Shown one piece after another: positions 42,001-45,475 of a stretch of DNA of 64,000 bases. Origin of the DNA: Mytilus californianus (lineage: Eukaryota; Mollusca; Bivalvia; Mytilida; Mytilidae). Under the pieces are notes generated by a model, which saw only the letters and a list, made by a program, of their open reading frames with translations, made no database searches and was not told the origin of the DNA. The position numbers were made by a program, and so were the translations under genes. The first letter of the stretch is position 1, and each line of letters begins with the position of its first letter. The stretch spans positions 47,247,278 to 47,311,277 of the forward strand of contig NW_026262701.1 in assembly GCF_021869535.1 (NCBI RefSeq), written 5' to 3'.

Positions 42001-44365
42001 ATTATTCAATGTCCTAAATTAAAAAAAAAAATGCTGGCCAAAACAAAAGTTAGGATTATCAAAACATATATTCATAAGATGAGCTGCGTCGGATAGAAAT
42101 CGACCTTATTCCAATGAATATCAATACATCTGTTAACCTATTTCGGGTTGAAAAAATCTCTACAGAAATGTCTGTAGCTTTCTGAAAATTGAGTTGCTAT
42201 AAGATCCCTACAGACCAAAATTCATCTTTTATTTCGTATTTGAATGTTTCAAAATCAATCAATGTCTTATAGATGTACATATTTACGTGCGCTTGCATAA
42301 GGTCGATTTCTATCCGACGCAGCTCAGATATAAAAAGGCGAGAATTTTCCACAACCAAAATTAATTTTTTTGGAGAATAAAGTTACAATCTTTTCTTTTT
42401 TTCCACTTTCGATATTTCAATAGGAAAATGGCAAAAAAAGTCATCGACTTTGTTGAAACAAGGATTTGTATTGGTTGAAATAATTGTTTGTTCAAATTTT
42501 AAGAGCTAAAAATTGTGGGTTCAGAATTCGAAGAGAACACACCAACACGTTGGACATTTCAAATTCGTACGAATGGCATTTCTGTTTATGATATGATGAA
42601 ATTGTTATAACATTAATTCGAAAAGAAATTATCCTTGAATTATTTTGCGCAGAACACGTAGACCTTGCACAATACGTGATAGATATATACAATGTTCTAT
42701 GTGAGTGACGTGTCGAAATATGTACTTACAACAGGGAACTAATAAAAATATTCATTTTTGATATACAGTTTTATTTATCTATTTTTATTATTCCTATACA
42801 ATAACAAATAGTCTTTTAATTTTAAATTTGTTAACAGTCAAATAATACAAAAAGTCGTGAAAATGTGATTTAAAGAAACAACGCGTTATGCATAATTTAT
42901 TTCATATCAAGACTTTGAAAGCATATTTTGATGTTATCAGTCCGAGAGAATAGCATGTGTTAGATAAGCCCCATTTCGATTTGTGAACCTTGACAATACT
43001 TTCTGTAAGAGGGCCATGACATTTTATTAAGGTCAAATTCTGACACGTACCTTGTACAATCGATCCTGGTAAAAAATTTGAGGACATTTTTCCCGTTATA
43101 ACTATTTTAAAAGTAGGGTATTTGAGAGGAATACACAACAGTTTTACTAACTATTTTTAAAAACGATATCTATCAAAAATACCCCGAACGATAGACTTTG
43201 AGTTGGCTAGATAAACTCAGGCAATTTGACAAAAAGTCTGCTTTTGGTTATATTTATACAAACGAAGGAAAATAAAGAAGCATCATATTAAGTAAGTGAC
43301 ATAAGAAAGCAGGAAAAATCAGAATATAATCGTTATAGAAATAAAACTGACAAAAACGACCTTTTTTGAAATTATTTAGCATAGCACTTCATATTTTGAA
43401 ACGTAAATGTTCGATTTTATGTCGTCCTAGACGTCAACTGGAACTAATACATGAAATGGTCACAGACGGCACACATTTTATCAATGGCTATTTCTAAACT
43501 AGTTCTGAACTGTGTCCAGATTTTAGATGTCTTCAAGGTTGATTAAGTAAGTCTACAGAATAATCAGAAGATGTGCCTATAGAACCACGTGGTTTTTATC
43601 TATTTTATTATTTTAGTGCACCAAAAAAAAAGGCGTTTGAAAAAGAAAATTAGAAAGCGTACCATTGAAGTTACTAATACGAATAAATGAAATGACACAG
43701 AATGTAATAATAATGAAAAAACAAACAGTTATGCTAGACAAAGATAGGAGCATACATAACATTTAGTAATTATAAATTTGAGACAAACAAATACAAAAAT
43801 CAAATGATGGACCAAAGAAAAAAGTCCCTTATTTATTTGTTCATAGTAAATTTTGTTTTTAGTGCGAATTCACATAGTTATGGGAGTTTTTGATTTATTT
43901 TGACTATAACTGTATTTTCAGTAACGCTTCATACTTTATCAGTCTTTTCACCGTAAAGGGAGATATATGACTCTAACTTTAAAAAATCGATTATCCATTA
44001 AGTTTATTCAATGTATGCATTGTGTAGAGCATGTATGAGCAGCAAGATAAACTTGATATAAACAATTCAAAGACACCACTCCTTAACTGCATTTCATTCT
44101 GTTGTTTCACATTAGCATGCACTTCACGTTACTCTTTTTTTTTTTAATAAAAATGACAAATTTAACAACTGTACAATTTAATACAGTTTAAAAGTTTGCT
44201 GTTCACTTCTACAAAAAGGCTATATTTTTTTTAATGTATACGAATTATTCCTGATTTCTCAACGAAACCTGATTTAAAATAAGAACACTGACCTGCTGCA
44301 TTCGAAAGTGTCACCGTCTGATAGACGGCGACCGTCCAAAGAATGAGCGCTGTTGCGCAATACAT
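1..44365 (-). CDS. Secreted multidomain VWA-ShK-VWC protein, 35 exons, 3' end outside window
   Basis: Spliced model, 5' to 3' on the minus strand: 44365-44293, 41196-40633, 40262-40227, 39863-39300, 39025-38999, 38535-38419, 37809-37684, 37407-37381, 35492-35375, 34360-34218, 28362-28248, 27623-27484, 26985-26863, 26306-26277, 26022-25908, 24899-24655, 22794-22680, 21921-21644, 19947-19833, 19079-18937, 16300-16186, 15312-15128, 14542-14419, 14044-13887, 12369-12255, 11284-11052, 10716-10602, 8433-8057, 6613-6499 (or starting up to 7153), 4922-4543, 4048-3934, 3426-3269, 2943-2829, 2044-1812, 255-141. Every border reads GT/AG and the phase is continuous (5,867 nt, about 1,955 residues). Order: signal peptide, VWA, VWA, ShK, ShK, VWC, VWC, ShK, then ten VWC and a half. 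It is probably an extracellular matrix, byssal or shell-matrix type protein; that role is inferred from the domains and from known two-VWA mussel thread proteins. No catalytic domain is seen. Transcript evidence is lacking. Confidence 0.9.
4..80. repeat. Short tandem duplication, about 42 bp, two copies
   Basis: The segment TTCCTGTAAGCAGCAACCAT and the following A/T-rich bases occur twice in a row at the left edge, inside the intron after exon 35. No function is apparent. Confidence 0.75.
141..255 (-). CDS. Exon 35: first half of VWC module 13 (partial module)
   Basis: This 115-bp exon encodes NCMYKGVAHTQGQKWDDGC, then CEC and YRC, and ends SSK in phase 2 before GTATGT. The matching second-half exon must lie to the left of the window, so the gene continues beyond base 1 and its C-terminus is unknown. 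Confidence 0.88.
256..1811. other. Intron between exons 34 and 35
   Basis: This is AT-rich intron sequence. The part from about 1360 to 1760 is a diverged copy of the abundant interspersed repeat with the CTCATTGGCAATCATA-type end (family A). I see nothing else recognisable. Confidence 0.7.
1360..1765 (+). repeat. Interspersed repeat family A, diverged copy
   Basis: It shares landmarks with copies near 7220, 29010, 32090, 34680 and 62270: CCGCTGCATTTGTTTGCACC, CCTAAGTCAGGAACCTGAT, GTTGTCGTTTGTTGATGTGG and an end in CTCATTGGCAATCATA. It lies inside an intron. It is probably a non-autonomous mobile element; its class is not clear. Confidence 0.65.
1812..2943 (-). CDS. Exons 33-34: VWC module 12 with Pro/Thr linker
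   Basis: The exons are 2943-2829 (115 bp) and 2044-1812 (233 bp). Motifs are YCVYNGVQFKQGQTWNDGC, CIC and YRC, then RCPQWPQLPQGC and NDVCCKKPIC. The linker reads TPPTLYVPTPNPTSYPNQPT and continues with Pro/Thr/Tyr residues. Exon 34 has the same length as exon 26 (233 bp). Confidence 0.9.
2575..2800. repeat. Interspersed repeat with ACCAATTTTCGTGGATT motif
   Basis: The motif TACCAATTTTCGTGGATT and the following TTGTACTTC...GAACATT segment recur near 16610 and 26605, and more weakly near 18040. It is an intronic element of unknown class. Confidence 0.55.
3269..4048 (-). CDS. Exons 31-32: VWC module 11
   Basis: The exons are 4048-3934 (115 bp) and 3426-3269 (158 bp). Motifs are YCIYKSKTYSKNQRWQDGC, CIC and YRC, then KCPTYSNLQPGC and SNPCCQKPYC. 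The linker is PPPTSPNPLTLTPP with more Pro/Thr after it. The donor of exon 31 is GTCAGT and the acceptor of exon 32 is GTAAG, both acceptable but not strong. Confidence 0.88.
3641..3880. repeat. MITE-like element, copy 1
   Basis: It begins AAGATCCTGAGTCTGCTCTT and ends near a GAGGACACATGATGATCTGT segment, forming loose inverted ends. A copy in the opposite orientation is at about 5710-5938. The two share the internal CCATTCTACTTTCTGCTTTA / AACAGAAAGTAGAACAGAGC segment in inverse orientation. Confidence 0.55.
4543..6613 (-). CDS. Exons 29-30: VWC module 10, first-half exon of uncertain 5' border
   Basis: The exons are 6613-6499 (115 bp, the standard size) and 4922-4543 (380 bp). Motifs are VCVYKGIAYSQGQQWYDGC, CVC and YRC, then RCPTFAQQSDPSC and TDPLCCKVPVC. 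The linker is about 95 residues, very Pro/Thr-rich, with several tyrosines (TYPPYQTQPP, TPTFYPPVTVTY). The acceptor of exon 29 lies inside a 45-bp tandem array with 13 equivalent AG sites. Using the outermost one (exon from 7153) would make the exon 655 bp, still in frame, adding 12 units such as GIAFDCIFVDVCVYK. Confidence 0.87.
4960..5480. repeat. Degenerate 26-27 bp tandem repeat
   Basis: The phrase CTACAATTTCAGAATTAACA and variants recur about every 26-27 bp, roughly 18 times, through this intron stretch. Copies are diverged, so the array is old. It starts about 40 bp upstream (in gene orientation) of exon 30. Confidence 0.85.
5710..5938. repeat. MITE-like element, copy 2 (inverse of 3641-3880)
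   Basis: It begins AGATCCTGTGTTTAAG and ends GGACACAGGATCT, giving short inverted ends. The interior matches the inverse of the copy at 3641-3880. It lies in the intron of VWC module 10. Confidence 0.6.
5944..6111. repeat. Near-perfect 168-bp inverted repeat (fold-back element)
   Basis: Arms of about 62 bp (5944-6006 and 6050-6111) are almost exact reverse complements, starting AGAGATAACTGTATTGTATT. The 43-bp centre contains a smaller inverted pair, GTTTACCTG and CAGGTAAAC. The hairpin would be very stable in RNA or single-stranded DNA. Confidence 0.93.
6597..7175. repeat. 45-bp tandem repeat, 13 units, across a splice acceptor
   Basis: The unit contains CTTTGTAAACACATACATCT followed by a variable AC/GA pair and an A-rich, TACAATCAAATG segment. 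The splice-site landmark recurs at 6611, 6656, 6701 and every 45 bp to 7151. On the minus strand each unit contains TTTTTGTAG (TTTTTTCAG in the outermost) followed by ATGTATGTGTTTACAAAG, which is the intron-exon border of exon 29. Divergent single units lie at about 7180 and 7665. Both strands are open through the array. Confidence 0.95.
7220..7665 (+). repeat. Interspersed repeat family A
   Basis: Landmarks are TTAAGCCTTCCAATTGATAT, GTCCCAAGTCAGGAATCTGA, GATTAGACCGTTGGTTTTTC, CGGTGTGAGCCAATGCTCCG and the end CTCATTGGCACTCATACCAC. It is a nearly full-length copy, next to the 45-bp array. Confidence 0.85.
7776..7970. repeat. MITE-like element with TACYGTAAATTCA ends
   Basis: It starts TACCGTAAATTCAAAAATTA and ends in the inverse, TTTTGAATTTACAGTA, over about 195 bp. 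A related element is at 15432-15629. It is intronic. Confidence 0.65.
8057..10716 (-). CDS. Exons 27-28: VWC module 9 with 11-residue Pro/Thr/Tyr repeats
   Basis: The exons are 10716-10602 (115 bp) and 8433-8057 (377 bp). Motifs are VCIYRGRQYSQGQTFDDGC (Phe in place of the usual Trp), CVC and YRC, then KCPVYTDIPNTC and RKPCCQIPEC. The linker holds about five units of an 11-residue repeat of type PYTGQPTPSPS, encoded by a 33-bp tandem repeat, followed by Pro/Gln/Thr-rich sequence. One tyrosine occurs per unit. A 914-bp TIR element and a satellite-bearing element fill the intron between the halves. Confidence 0.9.
8899..9812. mobile_element. 914-bp non-autonomous element with terminal inverted repeats
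   Basis: The left end TTACCGTAATCGGGCTTGTA and the inverse of the right end, TTACCGTTAAAAGGCTTGTA, match and continue TAGTYCG. No transposase reading frame is visible inside. It lies in the intron of VWC module 9. A target duplication could not be settled by eye. Confidence 0.7.
9850..10533. repeat. Satellite-bearing interspersed element, about 169-bp units
   Basis: Three units share CATAGGACATGGGGTTGTCA, CCTTTGACCTAGGAAGTTGT and GACACACCCTCTGGTGTTGG, at a period of about 169 bp. They are followed by an ACGGACGG-type simple repeat and CACTATAGGGTGTCCGCC. The borders GGGCCCCGCTG and CAGCGGGGACC look inverted. Confidence 0.8.
11052..12369 (-). CDS. Exons 25-26: VWC module 8 with Pro/Thr linker
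   Basis: The exons are 12369-12255 (115 bp) and 11284-11052 (233 bp). Motifs are YCVYKGVSYLQGQEWEDGC, CRC and YTC, then RCASIDQNIQAGC and RDACCLAQFC. The CP motif is replaced by CA. The linker has TTPQPQPGVSHGP and PTPSPIPGQPTPTPG, a mucin-like composition open to O-glycosylation. Confidence 0.9.
12825..13690. repeat. Satellite-bearing element, five 161-bp units
   Basis: The units share CATAACTCTAGAACGGTAAA, GTGACGCCACCAAAATTCAA and ATAACATTTGGTTGAGGCAA, with a period of about 161 bp. The element starts with GTGTCCATGGGACACAGATG and ends in ACGGACGGACATAAAAAA. Short open frames here simply follow the repeat. It is intronic, between VWC modules 7 and 8. Confidence 0.88.
13887..14542 (-). CDS. 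Exons 23-24: VWC module 7
   Basis: The exons are 14542-14419 (124 bp) and 14044-13887 (158 bp). Motifs are VCIYKGQAYKQGDIWQDGC, CTC and YSC, then RCPVYINLQPGC and SNPCCKKPQC. The first half has three extra residues (GKSG) before the first cysteine. The second half has exactly the length of that in module 11 (158 bp), with similar text (LQPGC, YSNPCC/FSNPCC), so these two modules are probably close paralogues. Confidence 0.9.
15008..15044. repeat. (GACA)n microsatellite
   Basis: About nine copies of ACAG/GACA lie in tandem in the intron after exon 22. Confidence 0.9.
15128..16300 (-). CDS. Exons 21-22: VWC module 6
   Basis: The exons are 16300-16186 (115 bp) and 15312-15128 (185 bp). Motifs are VCTYKEQYYQQGQTWYDGC, CTC and YRC, then RCPEYPLSHGSEC and RDPTCCQMRVC. 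The linker contains NNSPNPTPARVPP, the start of the Pro/Thr trend seen in later modules. It also has NGTS and NNSP segments; the first is a possible N-glycosylation site. Confidence 0.9.
15432..15629. repeat. MITE-like element with TACTGT...ACAGTA ends
   Basis: It begins TACTGTGGGTAAATTCAAAA and ends ATTTATGAATTTACAGTA. It is related to the element at 7776-7970 by its ends. It is intronic. Confidence 0.55.
18740..18867. repeat. 128-bp inverted repeat
   Basis: The left arm CTCGTGTAATACGATATTTA and the right arm ending ATATCGTATCACACTCGA pair over about 60 bases with few mismatches. It ends about 70 bp from exon 20 on its donor side. An open frame starting inside it on the plus strand is a chance product. 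Confidence 0.85.
18937..19947 (-). CDS. Exons 19-20: VWC module 5
   Basis: The exons are 19947-19833 (115 bp) and 19079-18937 (143 bp). Motifs are YCDYGGKRYNVGQKWDVGC, CIC and YTC, then KCVHYNNLPQGC and ANPCCKVPRC. The CP of most second halves is CV here. The linker is short (PPKYEILTGVRTTPSART). An inverted repeat lies about 70 bp past the donor of exon 20. Confidence 0.88.
19230..19390. repeat. Short element with GTGTCTGAGGACACAAATGC start and GGGCATAAAAAT end
   Basis: It belongs to the same group as elements near 8570, 12825 and 23528: a start with a short palindrome in GTGTCnnnGGACAC followed by AnATGCCC, an internal GACGGA-type simple repeat, and an end in TAGGGCATAAAAA. It is intronic. 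Confidence 0.65.
20333..20485. repeat. 153-bp inverted repeat nested in another repeat
   Basis: The arms begin AAGGAATGACTGTAATATTT and end with the inverse TACAGTCATTCCTT; each also carries TCTATTCCAAATAA. The flanking sequence (about 20040-20330 and 20487-20530) resembles the MITE family at 15432-15629, so one element has inserted into another. Confidence 0.85.
20960..21450 (-). repeat. Interspersed repeat family A, interrupted by a hairpin
   Basis: In reverse orientation it shows GATTGCAAATGAGACAACTC, ACAATGAGCAAAACCAATCC and TGCACAAAACAATGAAAGAA. A 110-bp inverted repeat (21163-21272) interrupts it. Confidence 0.8.
21163..21272. repeat. 110-bp inverted repeat inside a family A copy
   Basis: The ends are GAGTCAGTTTCACAAAAAAA and the inverse TTTGTGAAACCGACTC. 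The inner arms ACTAAGATTGATCGTAAGTA and ACTTACGATCAATCTTAGTA also pair. It is absent from other family A copies at the same point. Confidence 0.88.
21644..22794 (-). CDS. Exons 17-18: VWC module 4
   Basis: The exons are 22794-22680 (115 bp) and 21921-21644 (278 bp). Motifs are GCLYNGQVYSQNQAWMDGC, CVC and MSC, then RCPKYNNMSPTC and NDPCCSAPKC. The first half departs from the usual CVYKG start (CLYNG). The linker is about 55 residues, mixed Pro/Gly/Ser with NTAYTPAPPT near its end. The donor is GTTGGT. Confidence 0.88.
22850..23045 (+). repeat. Interspersed repeat family A, 3' part
   Basis: It contains GATAGCTTGCTGTTCTGTGT, GAGCCAAGGCTCTGTGTTGA and the end CTCATTGGCACTCATACCAC. It is intronic, just 3' of exon 17's acceptor side on the plus strand. 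Confidence 0.8.
23245..23425. repeat. Interspersed repeat shared with 52890-53060
   Basis: The two places share CTCnCTCAGGCnAnGTTGAC, TTTGGCT, a GTCATATAG/GTTATATAG segment, GTGGCTTTCAA-like text and GAGCGTTCC(T/C)GA. It is a diverged repeat of unknown class. Confidence 0.55.
23528..23800. repeat. Element with GTGTCCATAGTACACGGATG start and GGGGCATAAAAA end
   Basis: It is the same type as 19230-19390, including an internal GGACAGACGGACGGAGGAAC segment and an end in TAGGTGGGGCATAAAAAA. It is intronic. Confidence 0.7.
24655..26022 (-). CDS. Exons 15-16: VWC module 3 with Gly-rich linker
   Basis: The exons are 26022-25908 (115 bp) and 24899-24655 (245 bp). The first half has HCVYDGKSYKQGEVWAPKC, CSC and YRC; the second has TCPSYTNLPSGC and GECCLKVQC. 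After the last cysteine the linker is glycine-rich (LGGGGGIQ, QGGGSGTGM) rather than Pro/Thr-rich, unlike later modules. The donor is GTTTGG, weaker than the others, so the exact end is slightly less certain; it is the one that keeps phase 1. Confidence 0.87.
26277..26985 (-). CDS. Exons 13-14: ShK-type domain 3 and short linker
   Basis: Exon 13 (26985-26863, 123 bp) encodes CLDLLTC, SNYGSDVC, TTYKDWAKKNC and RNTC, then NF. The sixth cysteine codon is split: its T ends exon 13 and its GT begins exon 14 (26306-26277, 30 bp), which continues PSSQSSGPN. This split codon confirms the junction. The domain interrupts the VWC series, lying between VWC modules 2 and 3, so it was probably inserted or duplicated later. 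Acceptors are CCCTAG and TTTTAG; donors are GTAAGT and GTAAGA. Confidence 0.87.
27484..28362 (-). CDS. Exons 11-12: VWC module 2
   Basis: The exons are 28362-28248 (115 bp) and 27623-27484 (140 bp). Visible motifs are CVYKGKQYYQDQSWTDGC, CTC and YQC in the first half, and LCPSYSVLPQIC with GQCCKKPVC in the second, giving all ten VWC cysteines. The linker is Gly/Ser-rich (FSGNGMISGSGI). The intron between the halves contains a copy of a 380-400 bp MITE that also occurs just upstream of the gene. Confidence 0.9.
27664..28041. mobile_element. 378-bp MITE, copy 1
   Basis: The ends are TTAAGGATATTTGCTCCTCT and the inverse AGTAGTGAACATCCTTAA. The interior matches the copy at 44758-45157 for most of its length (for example AGACTGTTATAAATTGAT and GGCACTACATGGATAAAAC). 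It lies between exons 11 and 12. Confidence 0.85.
29010..29372 (+). repeat. Interspersed repeat family A
   Basis: It contains TTAACCCTGCCACATTCTGT, GTCCCAAGTCAGGAACCTGT, an internal duplication of TATTTGTTTTTTGTTTATTG, GGGCCTTTAATAGCTTACTA and an end near GCCAATTATACTACATCTTC. It lies immediately left of the large TIR element. Confidence 0.8.
30828..31065. repeat. 238-bp MITE nested in the large TIR element
   Basis: The ends AGGGACGACATCAAAAGACC and the inverse CTTTTGATGTCGTCCCT pair over about 40 bases including ATGTAGGATAAAAAA. There are no coding frames. Confidence 0.85.
32085..32290 (+). repeat. Interspersed repeat family A nested in the large TIR element
   Basis: It contains TATAGATTAGACCGTTGGTT, TGGTTTTACACTAGTAATTT, CGGTGTGAGCCAATGCTCCG and ends CTCATTGGCACTCATACCAC. 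It is very similar to the copy at 34675-34925, so a recent insertion is likely. Confidence 0.88.
32620..33310. repeat. 118-bp tandem array, about six units
   Basis: The units share TATATGGTTTAGGGGTGGGG, GTTTACAAGTTTTCAAACA and TATTTCATTTGATTTG, spaced about 118 bp. It is G-rich on the plus strand. It lies inside the large TIR element. Confidence 0.88.
34218..35492 (-). CDS. Exons 9-10: VWC module 1
   Basis: The exons are 35492-35375 (118 bp) and 34360-34218 (143 bp). The first half reads CAYKGKSYTPGQKWYDGC followed by CxC and YQC; the second starts RCPVYYNLPSMC and has GECCLQPVC. Together they give the ten cysteines of a von Willebrand factor type C domain, a fold used in chordin-like growth-factor binding and in matrix proteins. 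The linker after the last cysteine is Gly/Gln/Ser-rich, not Pro-rich. The right end of the 4.8-kb transposon-like element lies only 46 bp past the donor of exon 10. Confidence 0.9.
34675..34925 (+). repeat. Interspersed repeat family A
   Basis: It has GTTGTCGTTTGTTGATGTGG, the TATATAGATTAGATCGTTGG segment and the end CTCATTGGCACTCATACCAC. It lies between exons 9 and 10. Confidence 0.88.
35035..35180 (-). repeat. Interspersed repeat family B, reverse orientation
   Basis: It matches the inverse of copies near 45240, 48690 and 58600 (GATCACCTGAAATCACCCC, GTTCGTGTTGCTCAGTCTTT, GCCATGGTATTGTCAGTT). It is partial. Confidence 0.75.
35868..36025. repeat. 158-bp inverted repeat
   Basis: The arms contain ATTCATGGGGGCTTGAATTA and, inverted, GGTAAAATCTGTATAAATTC with AGGTCCCCATAAATTA. 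The inner arms TACCATGGGTTGGCCC and GGGCAAACCCGTGGTA also pair. It lies in the intron between exons 8 and 9. Confidence 0.82.
37381..37407 (-). CDS. Exon 8: 27-bp linker micro-exon
   Basis: The exon encodes TSTAVTGGF with phase bases shared with its neighbours, between TTTCAG and GTAAGT. It joins ShK domain 2 to the first VWC module. It is in frame and phase 1-1. Skipping it would not disturb the frame. Confidence 0.7.
37684..37809 (-). CDS. Exon 7: ShK-type domain 2
   Basis: The 126-bp exon encodes a second six-cysteine ShK unit: CVDQLGNC, ASYGKGSC, TSYKQWAQDNC and KQYCGFC. Its spacing matches domain 1 closely, and both share the YKQW core, which points to exon duplication. The acceptor is TTTTAG and the donor GTAAGC. 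It sits 609 bp after the first ShK exon; that intron also holds a short hAT-like MITE. Confidence 0.88.
38190..38336. mobile_element. 147-bp hAT-like MITE
   Basis: The ends CAGAGGCGGATTTAGAGG and the inverse TTTCTGGATCCGCCACTG match the CAGnGGCGGAT...AG type of end common to hAT-like non-autonomous elements in many animals. The interior is G/C-rich with GGGCCC runs. It lies between the two ShK exons. Confidence 0.75.
38419..38535 (-). CDS. Exon 6: ShK-type domain 1
   Basis: The 117-bp exon encodes about 39 residues with six cysteines in ShK order: CTDKISNC, then EYGSKVC, then YKQWSEVNC, then RSFCQIC. The Tyr and Trp of the family consensus are present. ShK domains are small disulfide-rich folds found in cnidarian peptides and in many animal secreted enzymes and matrix proteins. 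Here one is joined to VWA and VWC domains, so a structural or protein-binding role is more likely than toxin activity. The donor is GTACGT. Confidence 0.88.
38999..39025 (-). CDS. Exon 5: 27-bp linker micro-exon
   Basis: Nine codons (IQTSINFFQ plus a phase base) sit between VWA2 and the first ShK domain, with a TTCAG acceptor and GTAAGT donor. It is phase 1-1 and in frame, and the same length as the linker exon after the second ShK domain. Support is moderate because such exons have little coding signal of their own. Confidence 0.7.
39300..39863 (-). CDS. Exon 4: second VWA domain
   Basis: The exon is 564 bp, exactly the length of the first VWA exon and in the same phase, so the two are likely a tandem exon duplication. 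It starts GCLQKADLVFMVDSSSTVG (MIDAS DxSxT), has GGGTNTGDAIEF for the second metal-binding segment and IAIMVTDGGTSE for the third, and ends MTMTCG. Flanking cysteines are kept. Sequence similarity to the first copy is moderate, so the duplication is old. The donor is GTAAGT. Confidence 0.93.
40227..40262 (-). CDS. Exon 3: 36-bp linker micro-exon
   Basis: This short phase 1-1 exon lies between the two VWA exons. It reads EVPGANVLPPAT with an added phase base at each side, bordered by CAG and GTAAGA. It encodes a Pro/Ala linker with no fold. It is supported by its position, strong splice sites and exact phase. An alternative transcript could skip it without breaking frame. Confidence 0.75.
40633..41196 (-). 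CDS. Exon 2: first VWA domain
   Basis: A single 564-bp exon encodes residues about 25-212 of the product. It opens with GCSTKADVTFVLDSSDT, the first beta strand and MIDAS loop of a von Willebrand factor A domain. It continues through a TDTSDAL segment carrying the second MIDAS threonine and HIMVLVTDGPS carrying the MIDAS aspartate, and ends with a cysteine (KMCN). The flanking cysteines could form the disulfide typical of extracellular VWA domains. The motif is DxSxT rather than the usual DxSxS, a conservative change. VWA domains bind proteins, often collagen. The donor is GTAAAT. Confidence 0.93.
42081..42325. mobile_element. 245-bp MITE with perfect 29-bp TIRs and AGAT duplication
   Basis: The left end starts GAGCTGCGTCGGATAGAAAT; the right end is its exact inverse over 29 bases. 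AGAT lies on each outer side (42077-42080 and 42326-42329), as a 4-bp target duplication would. Perfect ends suggest recent insertion. It is in intron 1. Confidence 0.88.
42330..44292. other. Intron 1, remainder
   Basis: AT-rich intron sequence between the signal-peptide exon and the first VWA exon. Apart from the MITE at 42081-42325 I see no exon, RNA gene or clear repeat in it. Confidence 0.6.
44293..44365 (-). CDS. Exon 1: start codon and signal peptide
   Basis: The exon encodes 24 residues beginning MYCATALILW, a hydrophobic stretch, and ending in SNAA, which resembles a signal-peptidase site. It stops with one extra base before the donor GTCAGT (phase 1), and that base completes the Gly codon at the start of the first VWA exon. 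The ATG has A at -3. The next in-phase exon begins 3.1 kb downstream. This start was chosen because it is the only nearby exon giving a secretory leader in the right phase, and a TATA box lies about 55 bp upstream of it. Confidence 0.85.
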
Positions 44366-44417
44366 CCTTTGTTATACGAAAAACGAAATAAATGTAGAAT
44401 TAAATGCAAGACAGAGG

Positions 44418-44440
44418 TATATATACTAAGGCTGACGTAA
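44418..44440 (-). promoter_or_regulatory. TATA box with CRE-like site upstream of the gene
   Basis: Read on the minus strand, TATATATA occupies 44425-44418, 53 bp before the ATG, which would place transcription start near 44390 and give a short leader of roughly 25 nt. TTACGTCA (44440-44433), close to a cAMP-response element, lies just upstream. Both fit a focused tissue-specific promoter, but no transcription start data support it. A 400-bp MITE begins 318 bp further upstream. Confidence 0.5.
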
Positions 44441-44757
44441 TCAATCTAACTGCCAAATAGTTCTTATTTCAGTGCTTAAGTAAGCTTGATAAAGCAAAGA
44501 GCAGCAAAGGTCAGACAATTTTAACAATGAACGCCTACCATACAAGTTGTTCCATATTCAGCAGATAATAGATGAACCATTCCTAATTCTCATGTGAAAA
44601 GATATTATTAGAAAGATAGGTTAAAAGATCAAGATAAACGAGGCAAAGGAAAGCACCTTTCCATACATTTTGGTTAATGTGAATAACACTTTATAAATTA
44701 GGTGCGTCCGAAGTTCTTTTTCTTGATATTCAGTCATTTGGAACGCCCAGACCTAAA

Positions 44758-45157
44758 TTTAAGGATGTTCGCTACTCTGTTTCAAAATAATAAGCTTTTT
44801 AAAAGACTGTTATAAATTGATAGTATATAAATAAAGGAACTTAAAAAGCAGATAAAAATGAAGGGTCCGTGTGCTTGTTTTCGAGATATAAGCCATGAAA
44901 ATTTGGCGGAAAATGATTCTCTCTAGATTTTTCAAACATTTAACATTGGCACCTTTTTTTCTGTCTAAAAGTATGAAAAAATAACAAGGATTTAATAAGA
45001 TTTTCAAAGATGGCATTTTAAACTATATTTAATCAAATTTTGCAAAGAAAAGTAGGGGTTAGTGGGCAAAAAAGTTTAATGGCACTACATGGATAAAACC
45101 AGAGGATTCCGAATATCTGGCAAAAATTCAAAAACATGAGGAGCGAACATCCTTAAA
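44758..45157. mobile_element. 400-bp MITE, copy 2, just upstream of the gene
   Basis: The ends TTTAAGGATGTTCGCTACTC and the inverse GAGCGAACATCCTTAAA are better preserved than in the copy at 27664-28041. It lies about 320 bp upstream of the TATA box, so it may form part of the upstream regulatory region. Confidence 0.88.
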
Positions 45158-45234
45158 AGCAAAAGTTGTTAGGTACCCGAATACGTGAAGATATTTATGA
45201 TCAACATATACATACACCCATACTTTTGTAGTAG

Positions 45235-45475
45235 ACTCATGAGGGGCAAAAAAAGAGGGACGAAAGATACCAGAGGGACAGTCAAACTCATAGATCGAAA
45301 ACAAACTGACAACGCCATGGCCAAAAATAAAAATACAAACAGACAAATAATAGTACAGATGACACAACATAGAAAACCAAAGACTAAGCAACACGAACCC
45401 CAACAAAAACTGGGGGTGATCTCAGGTGCTCCGGAAGGGCAAGCAGATCCTGCTCCACAATCTTTGCTGGCTTTG
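45235..45475 (+). repeat. Interspersed repeat family B
   Basis: Landmarks are CGAAAGATACCAGAGGGACA, GACAACGCCATGGCCAAAAA, AAGCAACACGAACCCCAACA and GGGGGTGATCTCAGGTGCTC. The open frames across it on both strands recur with the repeat and are not genes of their own. Confidence 0.88.
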
